The position numbers were made by a program, and so were the translations under genes. From Rhodospirillaceae bacterium (GTDB lineage Bacteria > Pseudomonadota > Alphaproteobacteria > Rhodospirillales > UBA2165), in assembly GCA_947467145.1 (NCBI GenBank), contig CANIGJ010000014.1, positions 36,620 through 100,619 of the forward strand: a DNA stretch of 64,000 nt, given 5' to 3'. The stretch's first letter is position 1; each line of letters starts with the position of its first letter. Positions 1 to 9,826 of this stretch are shown one piece after another. The notes below the pieces were generated by a model. That model searched no databases. It saw nothing but the letters and a program-made list of their open reading frames with translations, and was not told the origin of the DNA.

Positions 1-23
1 CAGCCGAACGAGGGGACCTACGA

Positions 24-1547
24 ATGAAATCCGCTTACCGCATCGCCGTTGCCGCCGGATTCGCCGCGCTGCTCGCCACGCCCGCTTTGGCGCAGAAATC
101 GAAAGATACCCTGCGCCTACCGATCGAAGATCCGTTCAGCTCGTTCGATTCCTATCTCTATCCGAACGACGAGGTCGGCGATTTCGTCCGCAACATGTAT
201 TCCAACCTGATTGCGTATGACGAGCATACCGGCAAATACGTGCCCGATCTCGCCAAGGCGTGGCGCCGCATCGATCCGACGACTTTGGAATTCGATCTGC
301 GCGAAGACGTCACCTTCCACAGCGGCAACAAGTTCACGTCGGACGACGTGAAATATATGTTCGATTACCTGAAGGATCCGGCGTCGAAAATCCGCTTTCC
401 CCAACGCTACACCTGGGTGAAAGAGGTGGAGATACTGGGGCCCTACAAGTTGCGCATCGTCACCAACGGCGTTTACGCGACCGACATGTCCACCATCGCC
501 TATCGCATCTTCCAATACGATTCTAAGATTCATAAGCAGAATCCGGAGAATTTCGGGCGCGTGTCGGCATCGGGCAGCGGGCCGTTCAAGATGGTCTCGC
601 TCGATCGCAATGCCGGCAATGTCGTCGAACGTTTCGATGGTTTTTTCGGCTCGCCCTATCGTCGCGCACCCATCAAGCGCATCCACGCCATTCCGATGGC
701 CGACGAGCAGACCCAGATCGCCCAGCTTCTGACCGGCGGGCTCGATGTGCTGCGCAACGTGACCGGCGATAACGCGCGTGAACTGGCGGGTAAGCCCAAC
801 ATCAAGATCACGGCGGCCGGCAGCAAACAGCTGATCTATATCCTGCTCGACGCGCAGGGCCGCTCCGCCAACAAGGTCTTCACCGACGAGCGCGTGCGCA
901 AGGCCTTCACGATGGCGATCGATCGCGCGATGATCATCAAGACCTTCGTTGCGGGCGGTGAATTGGCCGAGCAGCCAGCCGGCATCTGCTTCAAATCGAC
1001 CGTGGCCTGCGCGCCGACGACCCAGCCGATAGCGTACGATCCGGCAGCGGCAAAGAAGCTGCTGGCCGAGGCGGGCCATCCGGACGGCGTCGATATCACC
1101 TTGAGCGTCTATAATCCCATCAACGATATCGCCATCGCGCTGTCGGGCGAATTGCGCAAGGTCGGCTTCCGCGCTTCGGTCGAGCCGCTGCCGACCAGCG
1201 TCTATGTCAAGAAGCGCGACGATGGCGGTATGACGGCCTTCATGGCGACCTATCCGACGGGCGCGCAGCCGACGCTCGACAACCTGCTGGATCTGTTCTT
1301 CGTCGGCAATCGCGATTACTGGAAAGATCCGGTGATCGCCGAGGCGATGAAGGAAGGTGCCATGGTTCAAGACGAAGTCGCGCGCGGCAAGATCTACGCC
1401 CGGGCGCTGGATCAGGTGAACCAGAAGGCCTACATCTATCCGTTCTCGGAGTTGCCGATTGTCTACGCGCATACCTCGGAGGTTCGGATCGAGGCCAATC
1501 CGCTGACCACGGGCGAGCGCCGCATCGGCGACTACTTCTGGAATTAA
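24..1547 (+). CDS. ABC transporter substrate-binding protein, family 5 (peptide/nickel type)
   Basis: This is a periplasmic solute receptor that would deliver a peptide-like or other small ligand to an ABC importer. The 507-residue product has a clear Sec signal peptide (basic start, hydrophobic core, LATPALAQ cleavage region near residue 23). The rest has the layout and length of the SBP_bac_5/DppA-OppA family, including the early segment describing a partial Y-V-P-D-L-A-K-W pattern around residues 70-80. A GAGGGG-type ribosome site lies about 7 nt before the ATG. No permease or ATPase gene follows, because a strong terminator comes directly after; partners could lie left of the window or elsewhere. 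The substrate cannot be told from sequence. Confidence 0.88.
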   Translation: MKSAYRIAVAAGFAALLATPALAQKSKDTLRLPIEDPFSSFDSYLYPNDEVGDFVRNMYSNLIAYDEHTGKYVPDLAKAWRRIDPTTLEFDLREDVTFHSGNKFTSDDVKYMFDYLKDPASKIRFPQRYTWVKEVEILGPYKLRIVTNGVYATDMSTIAYRIFQYDSKIHKQNPENFGRVSASGSGPFKMVSLDRNAGNVVERFDGFFGSPYRRAPIKRIHAIPMADEQTQIAQLLTGGLDVLRNVTGDNARELAGKPNIKITAAGSKQLIYILLDAQGRSANKVFTDERVRKAFTMAIDRAMIIKTFVAGGELAEQPAGICFKSTVACAPTTQPIAYDPAAAKKLLAEAGHPDGVDITLSVYNPINDIAIALSGELRKVGFRASVEPLPTSVYVKKRDDGGMTAFMATYPTGAQPTLDNLLDLFFVGNRDYWKDPVIAEAMKEGAMVQDEVARGKIYARALDQVNQKAYIYPFSELPIVYAHTSEVRIEANPLTTGERRIGDYFWN

Positions 1548-1558
1548 TCCGGACATAA

Positions 1559-1585
1559 AAATGGCCGGTCTGGGACCGGCCATTT
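1559..1585. terminator. Bidirectional intrinsic terminator between convergent genes
   Basis: A 12-bp perfect inverted repeat (AAATGGCCGGTC, loop TGG, GACCGGCCATTT) sits between the convergent solute-binding protein gene and the anti-sigma gene. The GC core is flanked by A and T runs on both sides, so it can terminate transcripts from either direction. Confidence 0.85.
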
Positions 1586-1609
1586 TCATATCTACTTTGA
1601 TTTATTTTT

Positions 1610-2392
1610 TTACGTCGAAGCGCGCGCTTCGATGGCCTGAGAGATCGTCTTCTTGATGATCTTCAGCTCGTTTTCCTTCATCTCGCCGGCCAGCGCGTAG
1701 TCGAGGGCGCGGTCGCTCCAATAGATCGCGGTCTTATGCTGCTGCGCGAGCGTCTTGAAGCTGGTGCCCAGCACGCCCGAACTGCGACGCACATACAGGG
1801 TCACGCGTCCGCCGCTGTCGTTCTCATACATCAGCAGCGCCGCCGGTTCGCCCCGGTCGTTGACCAGGCGTCCGCCGATCAATTCGAATCCCGCCGGGGT
1901 CAAATCCGGTGTACGGATGGGTTGGCCGAGTCGATCCGACAACCAGGTGACGTAATCGGTCTCGTCGTTGGCGCTGATCTCGACCGGGCGGGCCCCTTCG
2001 TAGGCATAGACCGCATAGGCATTGATCGCGCGGTTGACGAACTGGTTGCTTGGGTCGGCCTGTAACTGACCGACATTGTTGCCCCAGAAACCGCCGGCGC
2101 CGCCGATGGCCAGCAGCATCACGCCCGCGGCGATCTGGCGCCAGCCAGGAAGCCAGCGACGTACGCCGGAGTCGGCGAGGGCTTCACGCACGCCCGGCGG
2201 CAAGGGCATATCCTTGGGTAGGTCGTACAGCATGTGGAGCTGCAGGCGCTGGAGCTTGTAAGCATGGACCCGCGCCGCATCCAGTGGATGGTCGGCCAGC
2301 CAGATTTCGATCTGCGCCAACTCCTGGGCATCGAGTTCGCCATCGACGTAGGCGTTGATGTCCATATCGGACAGATGTTCGGCTTCGGTCAT
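1610..2392 (-). CDS. Transmembrane anti-sigma factor paired with ECF sigma factor
   Basis: This is the likely antagonist of the sigma factor encoded immediately upstream; the two genes overlap by 4 nt, the usual arrangement of an ECF sigma/anti-sigma pair. The 260-residue protein has an N-terminal cytoplasmic segment of about 90 residues with the D-x-x-x-Y-V-D-G-E-L start typical of anti-sigma zinc-finger-like and FecR/RseA-like families, one membrane segment near residues 90-107 (IAAGVMLLAIGGAGGF), and a periplasmic C-terminal domain. No HxxxCxxC zinc motif is present, so it is not a ZAS-type redox sensor. The signal it perceives is unknown. Confidence 0.82.
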   Translation of the reverse strand: MTEAEHLSDMDINAYVDGELDAQELAQIEIWLADHPLDAARVHAYKLQRLQLHMLYDLPKDMPLPPGVREALADSGVRRWLPGWRQIAAGVMLLAIGGAGGFWGNNVGQLQADPSNQFVNRAINAYAVYAYEGARPVEISANDETDYVTWLSDRLGQPIRTPDLTPAGFELIGGRLVNDRGEPAALLMYENDSGGRVTLYVRRSSGVLGTSFKTLAQQHKTAIYWSDRALDYALAGEMKENELKIIKKTISQAIEARAST

Positions 2393-2898
2393 GTTACGCT
2401 CCTCAACTGGGGTCGGCTTTGCCCTTCAACGGCCTTGCGCAGACGTTCGCGGGCGCGGGCAAGGCGAGACATCACCGTGCCGACCGGAATACCGAGAGCG
2501 GTCGCCGTGTCCTGGTAGGACATGTCCTCCAGACTGATCATCAGCAGGACCTGGCGTTGTTCCTCGGGTAGCTCGGCCATGGCGCGATCGAGATCGCGCA
2601 GCGCCAGGCGCTGGGTCGCATCGTCAACGGCGGCGATGCGGTTTTCGATCTCCTCGCTGATCTGCGTCGGCGCGGCGCGGCGGGACGACTTACGTAAATT
2701 CTGGCGATGCAGGTTGTGCATCACGGTGAAAAGCCAGGCGCGCATGTTGGTGCCGGCCTGGAACAGGTTGAGGCGGGACAGGGCACGGGTTGTCGTGTCC
2801 TGAACGAGGTCGTTCGCCTGATCCGCATCGCGCGTCAAGGAGCGCGCGTAACGCATGAGATGCGGCAGTTCGGCGACGAGAGCTGTGCGTTTGTCCAT
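2389..2898 (-). CDS. ECF-family RNA polymerase sigma factor
   Basis: This is a group 4 (ECF) sigma-70 factor of 169 residues. Region 2 spans about residues 10-80 (HLMRYARSLTRDADQANDLVQDT, then W-L-F-T-V-M-H-N) and region 4 about residues 105-155, with the helix-turn-helix MSYQDTATALGIPVGTVMSRLARARERLR. Length and domains are standard for the family. It precedes its anti-sigma gene with a 4-nt overlap. A GGAAC-N17-CGGT element upstream suggests possible autoregulation. Which ECF group it belongs to was not determined. Confidence 0.92.
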   Translation of the reverse strand: MDKRTALVAELPHLMRYARSLTRDADQANDLVQDTTTRALSRLNLFQAGTNMRAWLFTVMHNLHRQNLRKSSRRAAPTQISEEIENRIAAVDDATQRLALRDLDRAMAELPEEQRQVLLMISLEDMSYQDTATALGIPVGTVMSRLARARERLRKAVEGQSRPQLRSVT

Positions 2899-2923
2899 CT
2901 GTTTTTGTGTCCGATTGCGAGGA

Positions 2924-2960
2924 GGCGTTTCCCGGTTTTTCAGGGGGGCCGGGAAACGCC
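2924..2960. repeat. 12-bp perfect inverted repeat upstream of the sigma gene
   Basis: GGCGTTTCCCGG (2924-2935) is repeated inverted as CCGGGAAACGCC (2949-2960) around a 13-nt loop. It lies between the exported Lys/Ala-rich gene and the sigma gene. There is no T tract directly after it on either strand, so it is a weak terminator candidate; it could be an operator or a 5' leader hairpin of the sigma mRNA. Confidence 0.6.
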
Positions 2961-2961
2961 T

Positions 2962-2987
2962 ACCGTCGTTATCTTATCACTTGTTCC
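2962..2987 (-). promoter_or_regulatory. Candidate ECF-type promoter of the sigma/anti-sigma operon
   Basis: On the minus strand GGAAC (2987-2983) is followed after 17 nt by CGGT (2965-2962), resembling GGAAC-N16/17-CGTT promoters used by alphaproteobacterial ECF factors. It lies about 65 nt before the sigma ATG. The -10 match is imperfect, so this is a candidate only. Confidence 0.35.
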
Positions 2988-2988
2988 G

Positions 2989-3288
2989 TTATTTCTTCAC
3001 GGGCGCTTCGACTTTGGCTTTCGCGTCGGCTTTGGCGTCGATCTTCGCGCCGTTGGCCTTCACGTCGGTCTTCGCTTTCGCGTGTTCAGCGACCTTACCC
3101 TTTTCCTCAACCTTCGTTGCCTTCGATTCGACACTGACGTTGGTGGCGGGCGCCTTGGATTTCTCCATGGTCGCGCCAGCCTGGGCCTTCTGTTCGATCT
3201 TGGGCGCGGTCGCCGAGGTTTCGGCGAACGCTGCGGTACCGGAGGCCAACAAAACCGCGCTAACGGCAGCAGCCAACAGGGTCTTCAT
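2989..3288 (-). CDS. Small exported Lys/Ala-rich protein of unknown function
   Basis: The 99-residue product starts with a clear signal peptide (MKTLLAAAVSAVLLASGTAAFA). The mature part is low-complexity and strongly charged, dominated by K, A, E and V in short alternating patterns (KAKTDVKANGAKIDAKADAK). It has an AAGGAA ribosome site close to its ATG. It lies just upstream of the ECF sigma gene in the same direction and could be co-expressed or belong to that regulon; this is inference. I do not recognise a family. It would be expected to be a helical or disordered periplasmic protein. Confidence 0.7.
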   Translation of the reverse strand: MKTLLAAAVSAVLLASGTAAFAETSATAPKIEQKAQAGATMEKSKAPATNVSVESKATKVEEKGKVAEHAKAKTDVKANGAKIDAKADAKAKVEAPVKK

Positions 3289-3414
3289 GGGTGAAATTTC
3301 CTTCGTTTTGACACGCTTGGACCGAAATGGCCGGCGTTCACTAAACCAATGCCGATAGGGCCTGGTTATTCCGTGTCATCGAAAAGAAGGGAAATGGCCG
3401 AAAACCGAGGTTTT

Positions 3415-4197
3415 TTAGTTATCCGAAAGCTCGCACCAGGCGGGTGTGTGGTCGGATGCCTTCTCCCAGCCGCGTGGGGTGCGGTCCACCCCGGCGGCGA
3501 CCAGCCGGTCGGCGGCCTGCGGCGACAGCAGCAGGTGATCGATCCGGATGCCGTTGTCGCGCTGCCAGGCGCCGGCCTGGTAGTCCCAGAAGGTAAAAAT
3601 GCCGTGTTCGGGATGCAGCGAGCGGATCGCGTCGGTTAGCCCCAGATAACGCATCTTGCGATAGAAGCCGCGCGTTTCGGGCTGGTACAGCGCATCGCCG
3701 ACCCAGGCGGCCGGGTTCATCGCATCGATCGGCTCGGGGATGATGTTGTAGTCGCCGGCGAGGATGAAGGCGTCCTCGGTTTGGAGTAGCTCCTTGGCGC
3801 GGGCGTACAGCCGTTCCTGGAAGTTGAGCTTGTAGGGAAACTTCTCGGTATCGACCGGATTGCCGTTGGGCGCGTAGATCGAGGCGACGCGCAGCCCGGC
3901 GGTGAAGACCTCCAGATAGCGCGCGTGGGTATCTTCGTCGAAGCCGGGGCCGAGCAGGCCGCGCTGCTCGACCTCCATCGGGCTTTTGGAGAGCACGGCG
4001 ACGCCGTTGTAGGTCTTCTGGCCGAGGATCTCGACGTTATAACCGGCGTCTTCGACCTGCTCGCGCGGGAATTGCTCCTCGACGCATTTGAGCTCCTGGA
4101 GCAGCACGATGTCGGGTTTGAAGTCGCCCAGCCATTGCAGCAGATGCTGCGTGCGGGCGCGGACCGAGTTCACATTCCAGGTGGCGATTTTGACCAT
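3415..4197 (-). CDS. xth: Exodeoxyribonuclease III
   Basis: This is an AP endonuclease and 3'-5' exonuclease for base excision repair. The 260-residue protein has the full exonuclease-endonuclease-phosphatase fold signature: KIATWNVNSVRAR at the N terminus, LLQELKC (metal-binding Glu), a Y-A-P-N-G-N segment, LAGDYNIIP (catalytic Asp/Asn) near residue 150, and the final SDHTPAWCEL with the catalytic His. The length is typical of bacterial Xth. It ends 60 nt before the erpA stop region on the same strand and is probably a separate unit from the sigma operon. Confidence 0.95.
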   Translation of the reverse strand: MVKIATWNVNSVRARTQHLLQWLGDFKPDIVLLQELKCVEEQFPREQVEDAGYNVEILGQKTYNGVAVLSKSPMEVEQRGLLGPGFDEDTHARYLEVFTAGLRVASIYAPNGNPVDTEKFPYKLNFQERLYARAKELLQTEDAFILAGDYNIIPEPIDAMNPAAWVGDALYQPETRGFYRKMRYLGLTDAIRSLHPEHGIFTFWDYQAGAWQRDNGIRIDHLLLSPQAADRLVAAGVDRTPRGWEKASDHTPAWCELSDN

Positions 4198-4256
4198 GGG
4201 CGCGTCTTAGCACACGCCGCAGGGGACGTCATCGCTGGAAGACGGCGAAAGGGAGC

Positions 4257-4589
4257 TTAAATCGAGAAGGAGACGCCGCAGCCGCAGGACGACGAGGCGT
4301 TCGGGTTGCTCAACTTGAAGAACGACCCGACCAAGTTATCCACATAGTCGAGCTCGGCACCTTTCACCAATTCCAGCGAGGTTTCATCGACCACAACTTT
4401 GACACCTTCGGCTTCGAAGATCTTGTCTTCGGCCGTGGTTTCCTTGTCGAGATCGAAGCCAAGCTGAAAGCCGGAGCAGCCCCCCGATGAGACGGAGACG
4501 CGCATCATCAGCGAATCGTCGCCTTCGAGAGCGACCAGTTCACGAATGCGCTTGGCGGCATTGGATGTAACGGCGATGTCGGTTTGCAT
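4257..4589 (-). CDS. erpA: A-type iron-sulfur cluster insertion protein (ErpA/IscA family)
   Basis: This protein carries or inserts [4Fe-4S] or [2Fe-2S] clusters into apoproteins. I start it at the ATG at 4589 (MQTDIAVTSNAAKRI), giving 110 residues, because an upstream extension to 4667 encodes a basic, non-conserved segment. The three conserved cysteines are visible: SGGCSGF near residue 42 and the C-terminal CGCGVSF pair. Residue spacing and length match the HesB/IscA family, and the similarity looks closer to ErpA than IscA. It is divergent from dgt across a 149-bp gap, as in many alphaproteobacteria. Confidence 0.92.
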   Translation of the reverse strand: MQTDIAVTSNAAKRIRELVALEGDDSLMMRVSVSSGGCSGFQLGFDLDKETTAEDKIFEAEGVKVVVDETSLELVKGAELDYVDNLVGSFFKLSNPNASSSCGCGVSFSI

Positions 4590-4738
4590 TTTGACCCTAC
4601 GAACAATCCGGTTAAGTCTTTGCCAGATAACCGCGAATCCTGACCCAAATGTAGTCCGGATCGGCATTTTGTCAAATAGTGGCCAGGGGGATGCTTGTAA
4701 CGTTGCCTCCCCAACCGGGCACGGTTAGGTTGCCCCCA

Positions 4739-5929
4739 ATGCCCAATGACCTAGCCCCTCGCAATCTGGCGGTTTATGCCTGCCAGCCGTCCCGTAGCCG
4801 GGGCCGGCTGCATCCGGAGCCGGAGAGCGCCACGCGCGATGCCTTCCAGCGCGACCGCGACCGGATCATCCATTCGGTCGCCTTCCGCCGCCTGGAATAC
4901 AAGACCCAGGTCTTCGTGAACCACGAGGGCGATCATTTCCGCACGCGTCTGACCCATACGCTCGAGGTGGCGCAGATTGCCCGCTCGATCGCGCGCTATC
5001 TGCGCCTGAACGAGGATCTGGCCGAAGCCCTGGCGCTTGCCCACGATCTCGGCCATCCGCCGTTCGGCCATGCGGGCGAGGATGCGCTCTCGGTCGAGAT
5101 GGAGCCCTTCGGCGGGTTCGATCACAATGCGCAGTCGCTCAAGGTCGTCACCAATCTCGAACGCCGTTATCCCGCTTTCGACGGTCTGAACCTGACGTGG
5201 GAGACACTCGAGGGCATCGTGAAGCATAACGGCCCGCTGCTCGGCGGCAAGATGGAGCGCGAGGTGCCGCGCGATATCCGCGAATATAACGCCGGGCACG
5301 ATCTCGAACTCGGCACCTATGCGTCCGCCGAGGCGCAGGTCGCCGCACTCGCCGACGACATCGCCTACAACAACCACGACATCGACGATGGTCTGCGCGC
5401 CGGGCTGTTCACCGTTGCCGAGTTGATGGAACTGCCGCTGGTCGGGCGAATTTTTCGCGACGTGCAGGCCGAATACACCAACATCGATCCCTCCATCGCC
5501 ATCCACGAGGCGATCCGCCGCATGATCGGCGAATGGGTCGAGGATTGCCTGACGGAGTCGATGAATCGTCTCGAACGCGTGGCACCGCGCTCGGTCGAGG
5601 AATTGCGCGTTCTGCCCCATCCCATCATCGCGGTGAGCTTCAACATGGTGCGCCACGATCAGGCGATCCGCGAATTCCTGCATGAGCATATGTATCGTCA
5701 TTACAAGGTTAATCGCATGACAAGTAAGGCGCGCCGCGTTGTGCGCGACCTGTTCCGCCTCTTGATCGCGGAACCGCAAAGTTTACCCCCCGAATGGCAA
5801 AAGCGCGCCGGCAAGCCGGGCGACGAACGCACGGCGCGCACGGTCGCGGACTATATCGGCGGCATGACCGATCGTTATGCCATCGACGAACATGTGCGCT
5901 TGATCGACGTGACCGCGAGGGCGTCATGA
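4739..5929 (+). CDS. dgt: Deoxyguanosinetriphosphate triphosphohydrolase-like protein
   Basis: This HD-domain dNTPase cleaves deoxynucleoside triphosphates to deoxynucleosides and tripolyphosphate, tuning dNTP pools. The ATG at 4739 ([15 protein letters not shown]) is preferred over one at 4679, which adds 20 unconserved residues; this gives 396 residues, the usual size for alphaproteobacterial type 2 dGTPases. The HD metal motif is clear: [16 protein letters not shown], then [17 protein letters not shown], and a later [14 protein letters not shown] segment. Its stop overlaps the argS start (ATGA), so it heads a long operon. Confidence 0.9.
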   Translation: MPNDLAPRNLAVYACQPSRSRGRLHPEPESATRDAFQRDRDRIIHSVAFRRLEYKTQVFVNHEGDHFRTRLTHTLEVAQIARSIARYLRLNEDLAEALALAHDLGHPPFGHAGEDALSVEMEPFGGFDHNAQSLKVVTNLERRYPAFDGLNLTWETLEGIVKHNGPLLGGKMEREVPRDIREYNAGHDLELGTYASAEAQVAALADDIAYNNHDIDDGLRAGLFTVAELMELPLVGRIFRDVQAEYTNIDPSIAIHEAIRRMIGEWVEDCLTESMNRLERVAPRSVEELRVLPHPIIAVSFNMVRHDQAIREFLHEHMYRHYKVNRMTSKARRVVRDLFRLLIAEPQSLPPEWQKRAGKPGDERTARTVADYIGGMTDRYAIDEHVRLIDVTARAS

Positions 5930-7680
5930 CCACGCTCAACGCGTTCGAGATCATGCGCGGGCGGATTGAAGCCGCACTGACCGATCTGGTGCCGGCCGGC
6001 ACCGATGTGTCGCGCGTCACGGTCGAGCCGCCGCGCGATGCGACGCATGGCGATGTGGCGACCAATGCGGCGATGGTGTTGTGCAAGGCCATCGGTGCGA
6101 AGCCGCGCGACCTTGCAGACAAGATCGTGGCCAAGCTTGCGGACGACGCAGACGTGACGAAAGCCGAGGTCGCGGGACCCGGCTTCATCAATCTCACCTT
6201 GTCCGATCGCTTCTGGCACGCGCGCCTCGGCGAGATCCTGGGTGCGGGCACCGATTACGGTACGTCCAAGGCTGGCGCAGGCAGACGCGTGAACGTCGAA
6301 TATGTCTCGGCGAATCCGACGGGCCCGATGCATGTCGGCCACGGCCGCGGCGCGGTGGTCGGCGACGCGCTGGCCGGGCTGCTCGCCAAGGCGGGCTTCG
6401 ACGTCACGCGCGAATATTACATCAACGATGCCGGCTCGCAGGTCGATACCCTGGCGCGCTCGCTCCATTTGCGCTACCGCCAGGCGCTCGGCGAACAGAT
6501 CGGCGAGATCCCCGAGGGCTATTACCCCGGCGATTATCTGATCCCGATCGGCGCAGCGCTCGCCAAACGCGACGGCGCCAAATGGCATAATCAGCCCGAA
6601 AGCGAATGGCTGGCGCCGCTGCGCCACTTCGCCGTCGACGAGATGATGAAGCTGATCCGCGAGGATTTGAAGGCGCTCGGCGTCGTGCACGATGTCTTCA
6701 CGTCGGAACGCGCGCTTGTGGAAGCGGGCGAGGTGACGAACGCCATCGCGGAACTTGAATCGCGCGACCTGATCTATACCGGCACCCTGGACCCGCCCAA
6801 GGGCAAGGTCATCGAGGATTACGAAGCGCGTCCGCAGAAATTGTTCCGCGCCTCGCAGTTCGGCGACGATGTCGATCGCCCGGTGGCGAAATCGGACGGT
6901 AGCTGGACCTATTTCGCGACCGACATGGCCTATCACCGCGACAAGTTCCGCCGCGGCTTCAGCGAGATGGTCGATGTCTGGGGCGCCGACCATGGCGGTT
7001 ATGTGAAGCGCATGAACGCCGCCGTCCAGGCGCTGACCGAAAAGAAGGGGCGCATCGACGTACAGCTCTGTCAGATGGTCAATCTGATGCAGAACGGCGA
7101 GCCGGTGAAGATGTCCAAGCGCTCGGGCACGTTCGTGACCTTGCGCGATCTGATCGACGATGTCGGCAAGGATGTCGTGCGTTTCATCATGCTGACGCGC
7201 AAGAACGATGCGCAGCTCGAATTCGATCTGGCGAAGGCCGTCGAGCAGAGCCGCGAGAACCCCGTCTTCTACGTGCAATATTCGCACGCGCGCTGCCATT
7301 CGGTGCTGCGTCACGCCGCCGAGATGTTCACGGCGGATGAATTGACTGCGGACGCTTTGGCCAAAGGCGCTTTGAATCGACTGACCGATCCGGCCGAGCT
7401 GGCGCTGATCAAGACGATGGCCGATTGGCCGCGCACCGTCGAAAGCGCCGCCGTCGCGCACGAGCCGCATCGCATCGCTTATTATCTGCAGGATCTATCG
7501 TCGTATTTCCACGCACTCTGGACCAAGGGTGCGCGGGAAGATGTCAGCCTGCGCTTCCTCAACGAGGACGACCGCGAGATTACGCGCGCGCGCCTCGCGT
7601 TGGTGAAGGCGCTGGCGACCGTGATCGCATCCGGACTAGCGGTCATGGGGGTTGAACCCGTCGAGGAGCTGCGCGCATGA
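5926..7680 (+). CDS. argS: Arginyl-tRNA synthetase
   Basis: This class I synthetase charges tRNA-Arg. The start at 5926 overlaps the dgt stop in an ATGA and gives 584 residues; longer versions would read through the dgt reading frame. Visible are the Arg-S N-terminal domain (about 1-100), the HIGH signature as HVGHGRG at residues 136-142, the KMSKRSG loop at about residue 395, and a DALR anticodon-binding domain at the C terminus ending [12 protein letters not shown]. It is followed with a 4-nt overlap by the SPOR-domain gene. Confidence 0.97.
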   Translation: MTTLNAFEIMRGRIEAALTDLVPAGTDVSRVTVEPPRDATHGDVATNAAMVLCKAIGAKPRDLADKIVAKLADDADVTKAEVAGPGFINLTLSDRFWHARLGEILGAGTDYGTSKAGAGRRVNVEYVSANPTGPMHVGHGRGAVVGDALAGLLAKAGFDVTREYYINDAGSQVDTLARSLHLRYRQALGEQIGEIPEGYYPGDYLIPIGAALAKRDGAKWHNQPESEWLAPLRHFAVDEMMKLIREDLKALGVVHDVFTSERALVEAGEVTNAIAELESRDLIYTGTLDPPKGKVIEDYEARPQKLFRASQFGDDVDRPVAKSDGSWTYFATDMAYHRDKFRRGFSEMVDVWGADHGGYVKRMNAAVQALTEKKGRIDVQLCQMVNLMQNGEPVKMSKRSGTFVTLRDLIDDVGKDVVRFIMLTRKNDAQLEFDLAKAVEQSRENPVFYVQYSHARCHSVLRHAAEMFTADELTADALAKGALNRLTDPAELALIKTMADWPRTVESAAVAHEPHRIAYYLQDLSSYFHALWTKGAREDVSLRFLNEDDREITRARLALVKALATVIASGLAVMGVEPVEELRA

Positions 7681-8801
7681 GTCCAGCCGATCGCTTGCCG
7701 CCGATTTTACCGTCACCTGGTTCGGGATCCGGCGATGCCGGCCGCGAACCGTATCTTCGCCCGCGCATTGAGCCGGAACTCGAAGCGGACGCCGAGCCGC
7801 CCTTTGCCACGATGCCGGAAGTCACCGAGCGCGAGCTGCAAGCCGACACCCTGGCGTTCGAGCAGGTCGGACGGCGCCGTCCGCGCAACTGGGGCTGGCT
7901 GAAGCTCGTGCTGGTGCTGTGCGTGATCGGCGGCGGCGCCTATGCCGGTTGGCGCAAATGGGGTGCGGATCTGGTGGCGCCGACCGGCGACGATATTCCG
8001 ACGGTGCGTGCGCCTGACGGTCCGTTCAAGGTGCGCCCCGAAGCGCCGGGCGGACAGGATATTCCCAACCGCGACAAGGACGTTTACGGCCTGCTCGAAA
8101 AGGGCAAGGGCGAAGCGCCTGCAAAGGGGAAGGGCAAAGGCGAAAACCTGTTGCCGCGCCCCGAAGCGCCGCTGCCGCCGCCGGCTCCCAAGGCGGGAGC
8201 CAAGTCGGCCCCATCGGCGGGCCAAGCCGCCGAGATATCGGAGGAGGGCTCGCCGCAGATGGTGATCGAGCCTGGTGAGGACGACGACGACACCGAGATG
8301 GTCGAAGCGCCGGACACGCTGCCGCCGGCACCTCCGCCAGCTGCCGCCAAAGGTGCGCCACCGGCGGCCACCAAGGGTGCTGCAGCGCCGAGCGCGCCCG
8401 CTGTTGTGATCCCCACCACGCCGGGTGCGACGCCGACGCCGGAACAAGTGCGCGCGGCCGCCAAGCCGTCGGCGCCACCCGCGCCACCCGCCGTCAAATC
8501 CGAAGAGCAGATCGCGTCGGCTCCGGCCACCGCGCCGATCGGTGCCAAAGCCTTCAAGATCCAGTTGAGCGCGGTGCGCAGCGACGCGGCGGCGAAAACC
8601 GAATGGGATAAGCTGAAGAAGACCCATCCGTCGGTGCTCGGCCGCCTGTCGCTCAATGTCGAAAAAGCCGATCTCGGTCAGAAGGGCGTCTATTATCGCA
8701 TTCAGGCCGGGCCGTTTGCCGATCGTGCCGCCGCGGACGCCGCCTGTCAGGAACTGACCAAGCAAAAAGCGTCCTGCTTGGTCATCCGTCCCGAAGGATG
8801 A
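7677..8801 (+). CDS. SPOR domain-containing membrane protein
   Basis: This is probably a division- or septum-associated, peptidoglycan-binding membrane protein. It has a proline/acid-rich cytoplasmic N terminus, one membrane segment near residues 78-96 ([16 protein letters not shown]), a long periplasmic linker of Pro, Ala and Lys repeats (about 110-285), and a C-terminal SPOR domain (about 295-372: [35 protein letters not shown]). The membrane-linker-SPOR layout is standard, with 374 residues. SPOR domains bind denuded glycan strands, which fits the adjacent nagZ. Overlaps of 4 nt on both sides mark a single operon. Confidence 0.88.
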   Translation: MSPADRLPPILPSPGSGSGDAGREPYLRPRIEPELEADAEPPFATMPEVTERELQADTLAFEQVGRRRPRNWGWLKLVLVLCVIGGGAYAGWRKWGADLVAPTGDDIPTVRAPDGPFKVRPEAPGGQDIPNRDKDVYGLLEKGKGEAPAKGKGKGENLLPRPEAPLPPPAPKAGAKSAPSAGQAAEISEEGSPQMVIEPGEDDDDTEMVEAPDTLPPAPPPAAAKGAPPAATKGAAAPSAPAVVIPTTPGATPTPEQVRAAAKPSAPPAPPAVKSEEQIASAPATAPIGAKAFKIQLSAVRSDAAAKTEWDKLKKTHPSVLGRLSLNVEKADLGQKGVYYRIQAGPFADRAAADAACQELTKQKASCLVIRPEG

Positions 8802-9826
8802 CCGTGGCGAACGTAACTCCCCGTGCGGTCATCTTCGGCTGTAAATCCTACGATCTCAGCGATGACGAGCGCGCGTTCTTCGCCGAGGTCGATCCGGTCG
8901 GGTTCATCCTGTTCGAACGCAATTGCCAATCGCCGGATCAGATACGGCGACTCTGCGCGGATTTGCGCAGCTCAGTCGGTCGCGCCGAAGCGCCGATCCT
9001 GATCGACCAGGAAGGCGGGCGCGTACGCCGTCTGAAACCGCCGCACTGGCGCATGGCGCAATCGGCCAAGACATTCGCCGACCTCGCGGGCCGCGACAGT
9101 ACAAAAGGCATCGAGGCGATCCGGCTTAACGCGCAATTGATGGCGCGCGAATTGGCCGATCTCGGTATCGATGTCGATTGCACGCCGGTCCTCGACCTGC
9201 CGCAAAGCGATGCCGATCCGATCATCGGCGATCGTGCCTATGGCACCGCACCCGCCGACGTCGTGCGCAATGCCCGCGCGGTGATCGATGGGCTCGTCGC
9301 GGGCGGGGCCATCCCGGTGATCAAGCATATCCCCGGGCATGGCCGCGCGCGCGCCGACAGCCACAAGGAATTGCCGCGCGTCGAAACGTCCCATGCCGAA
9401 TTGAGCGCGCACGATTTCCGCACCTTCCGCGAACTTTCCGACGCACCCATGGGCATGACGGCGCATGTCGTCTACGAGGCCATCGACGCGACCGCGCCGG
9501 CGACATTGTCGCGCAAGGTAATCGACACGATCATCCGCGGCGAGATCGGTTTCGACGGCTGGTTGATGTCGGACGATCTATCCATGAAGGCCTTGTCGGG
9601 CAGTTTCGAAGATCGCGCGCGCGCCTCGCTCGATGCCGGCTGCGACGTCGTGCTGCATTGCAATGGCGATATGGATGAAATGCGGGCGGTGGCGTCGGCA
9701 ACGCGTGTCATGGATGATAACAGCATGCGCCGGTTGGCCCGCGCGCGTGCGTTGATCGATGCACCGCGTGCGCAGATCGATATGGTTGCGGGCGAAGCGC
9801 GTCTCGCTCAACTGCTCAGCGCATGA
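8798..9826 (+). CDS. nagZ: Beta-N-acetylhexosaminidase
   Basis: This cytoplasmic glycoside hydrolase family 3 enzyme removes N-acetylglucosamine from recycled anhydromuropeptides. The 342 residues hold the diagnostic motifs: LIDQEGGRVRRL near residue 70, the IPVIKHIPGHGRARADSHKELP segment with the catalytic His/Asp loop near residues 170-190, and GWLMSDDLSMKAL with the nucleophile Asp near 255. The length fits single-domain NagZ. The start ATG overlaps the SPOR stop and its stop overlaps the M50 gene start. Confidence 0.95.
   Translation: MTVANVTPRAVIFGCKSYDLSDDERAFFAEVDPVGFILFERNCQSPDQIRRLCADLRSSVGRAEAPILIDQEGGRVRRLKPPHWRMAQSAKTFADLAGRDSTKGIEAIRLNAQLMARELADLGIDVDCTPVLDLPQSDADPIIGDRAYGTAPADVVRNARAVIDGLVAGGAIPVIKHIPGHGRARADSHKELPRVETSHAELSAHDFRTFRELSDAPMGMTAHVVYEAIDATAPATLSRKVIDTIIRGEIGFDGWLMSDDLSMKALSGSFEDRARASLDAGCDVVLHCNGDMDEMRAVASATRVMDDNSMRRLARARALIDAPRAQIDMVAGEARLAQLLSA

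Noticed and set aside
117..1589. 490-codon minus-strand ORF over the solute-binding protein gene
   Set aside because: It is a long shadow of the real gene caused by high GC; its translation is rich in Arg, His and Gly with no recognisable domain.
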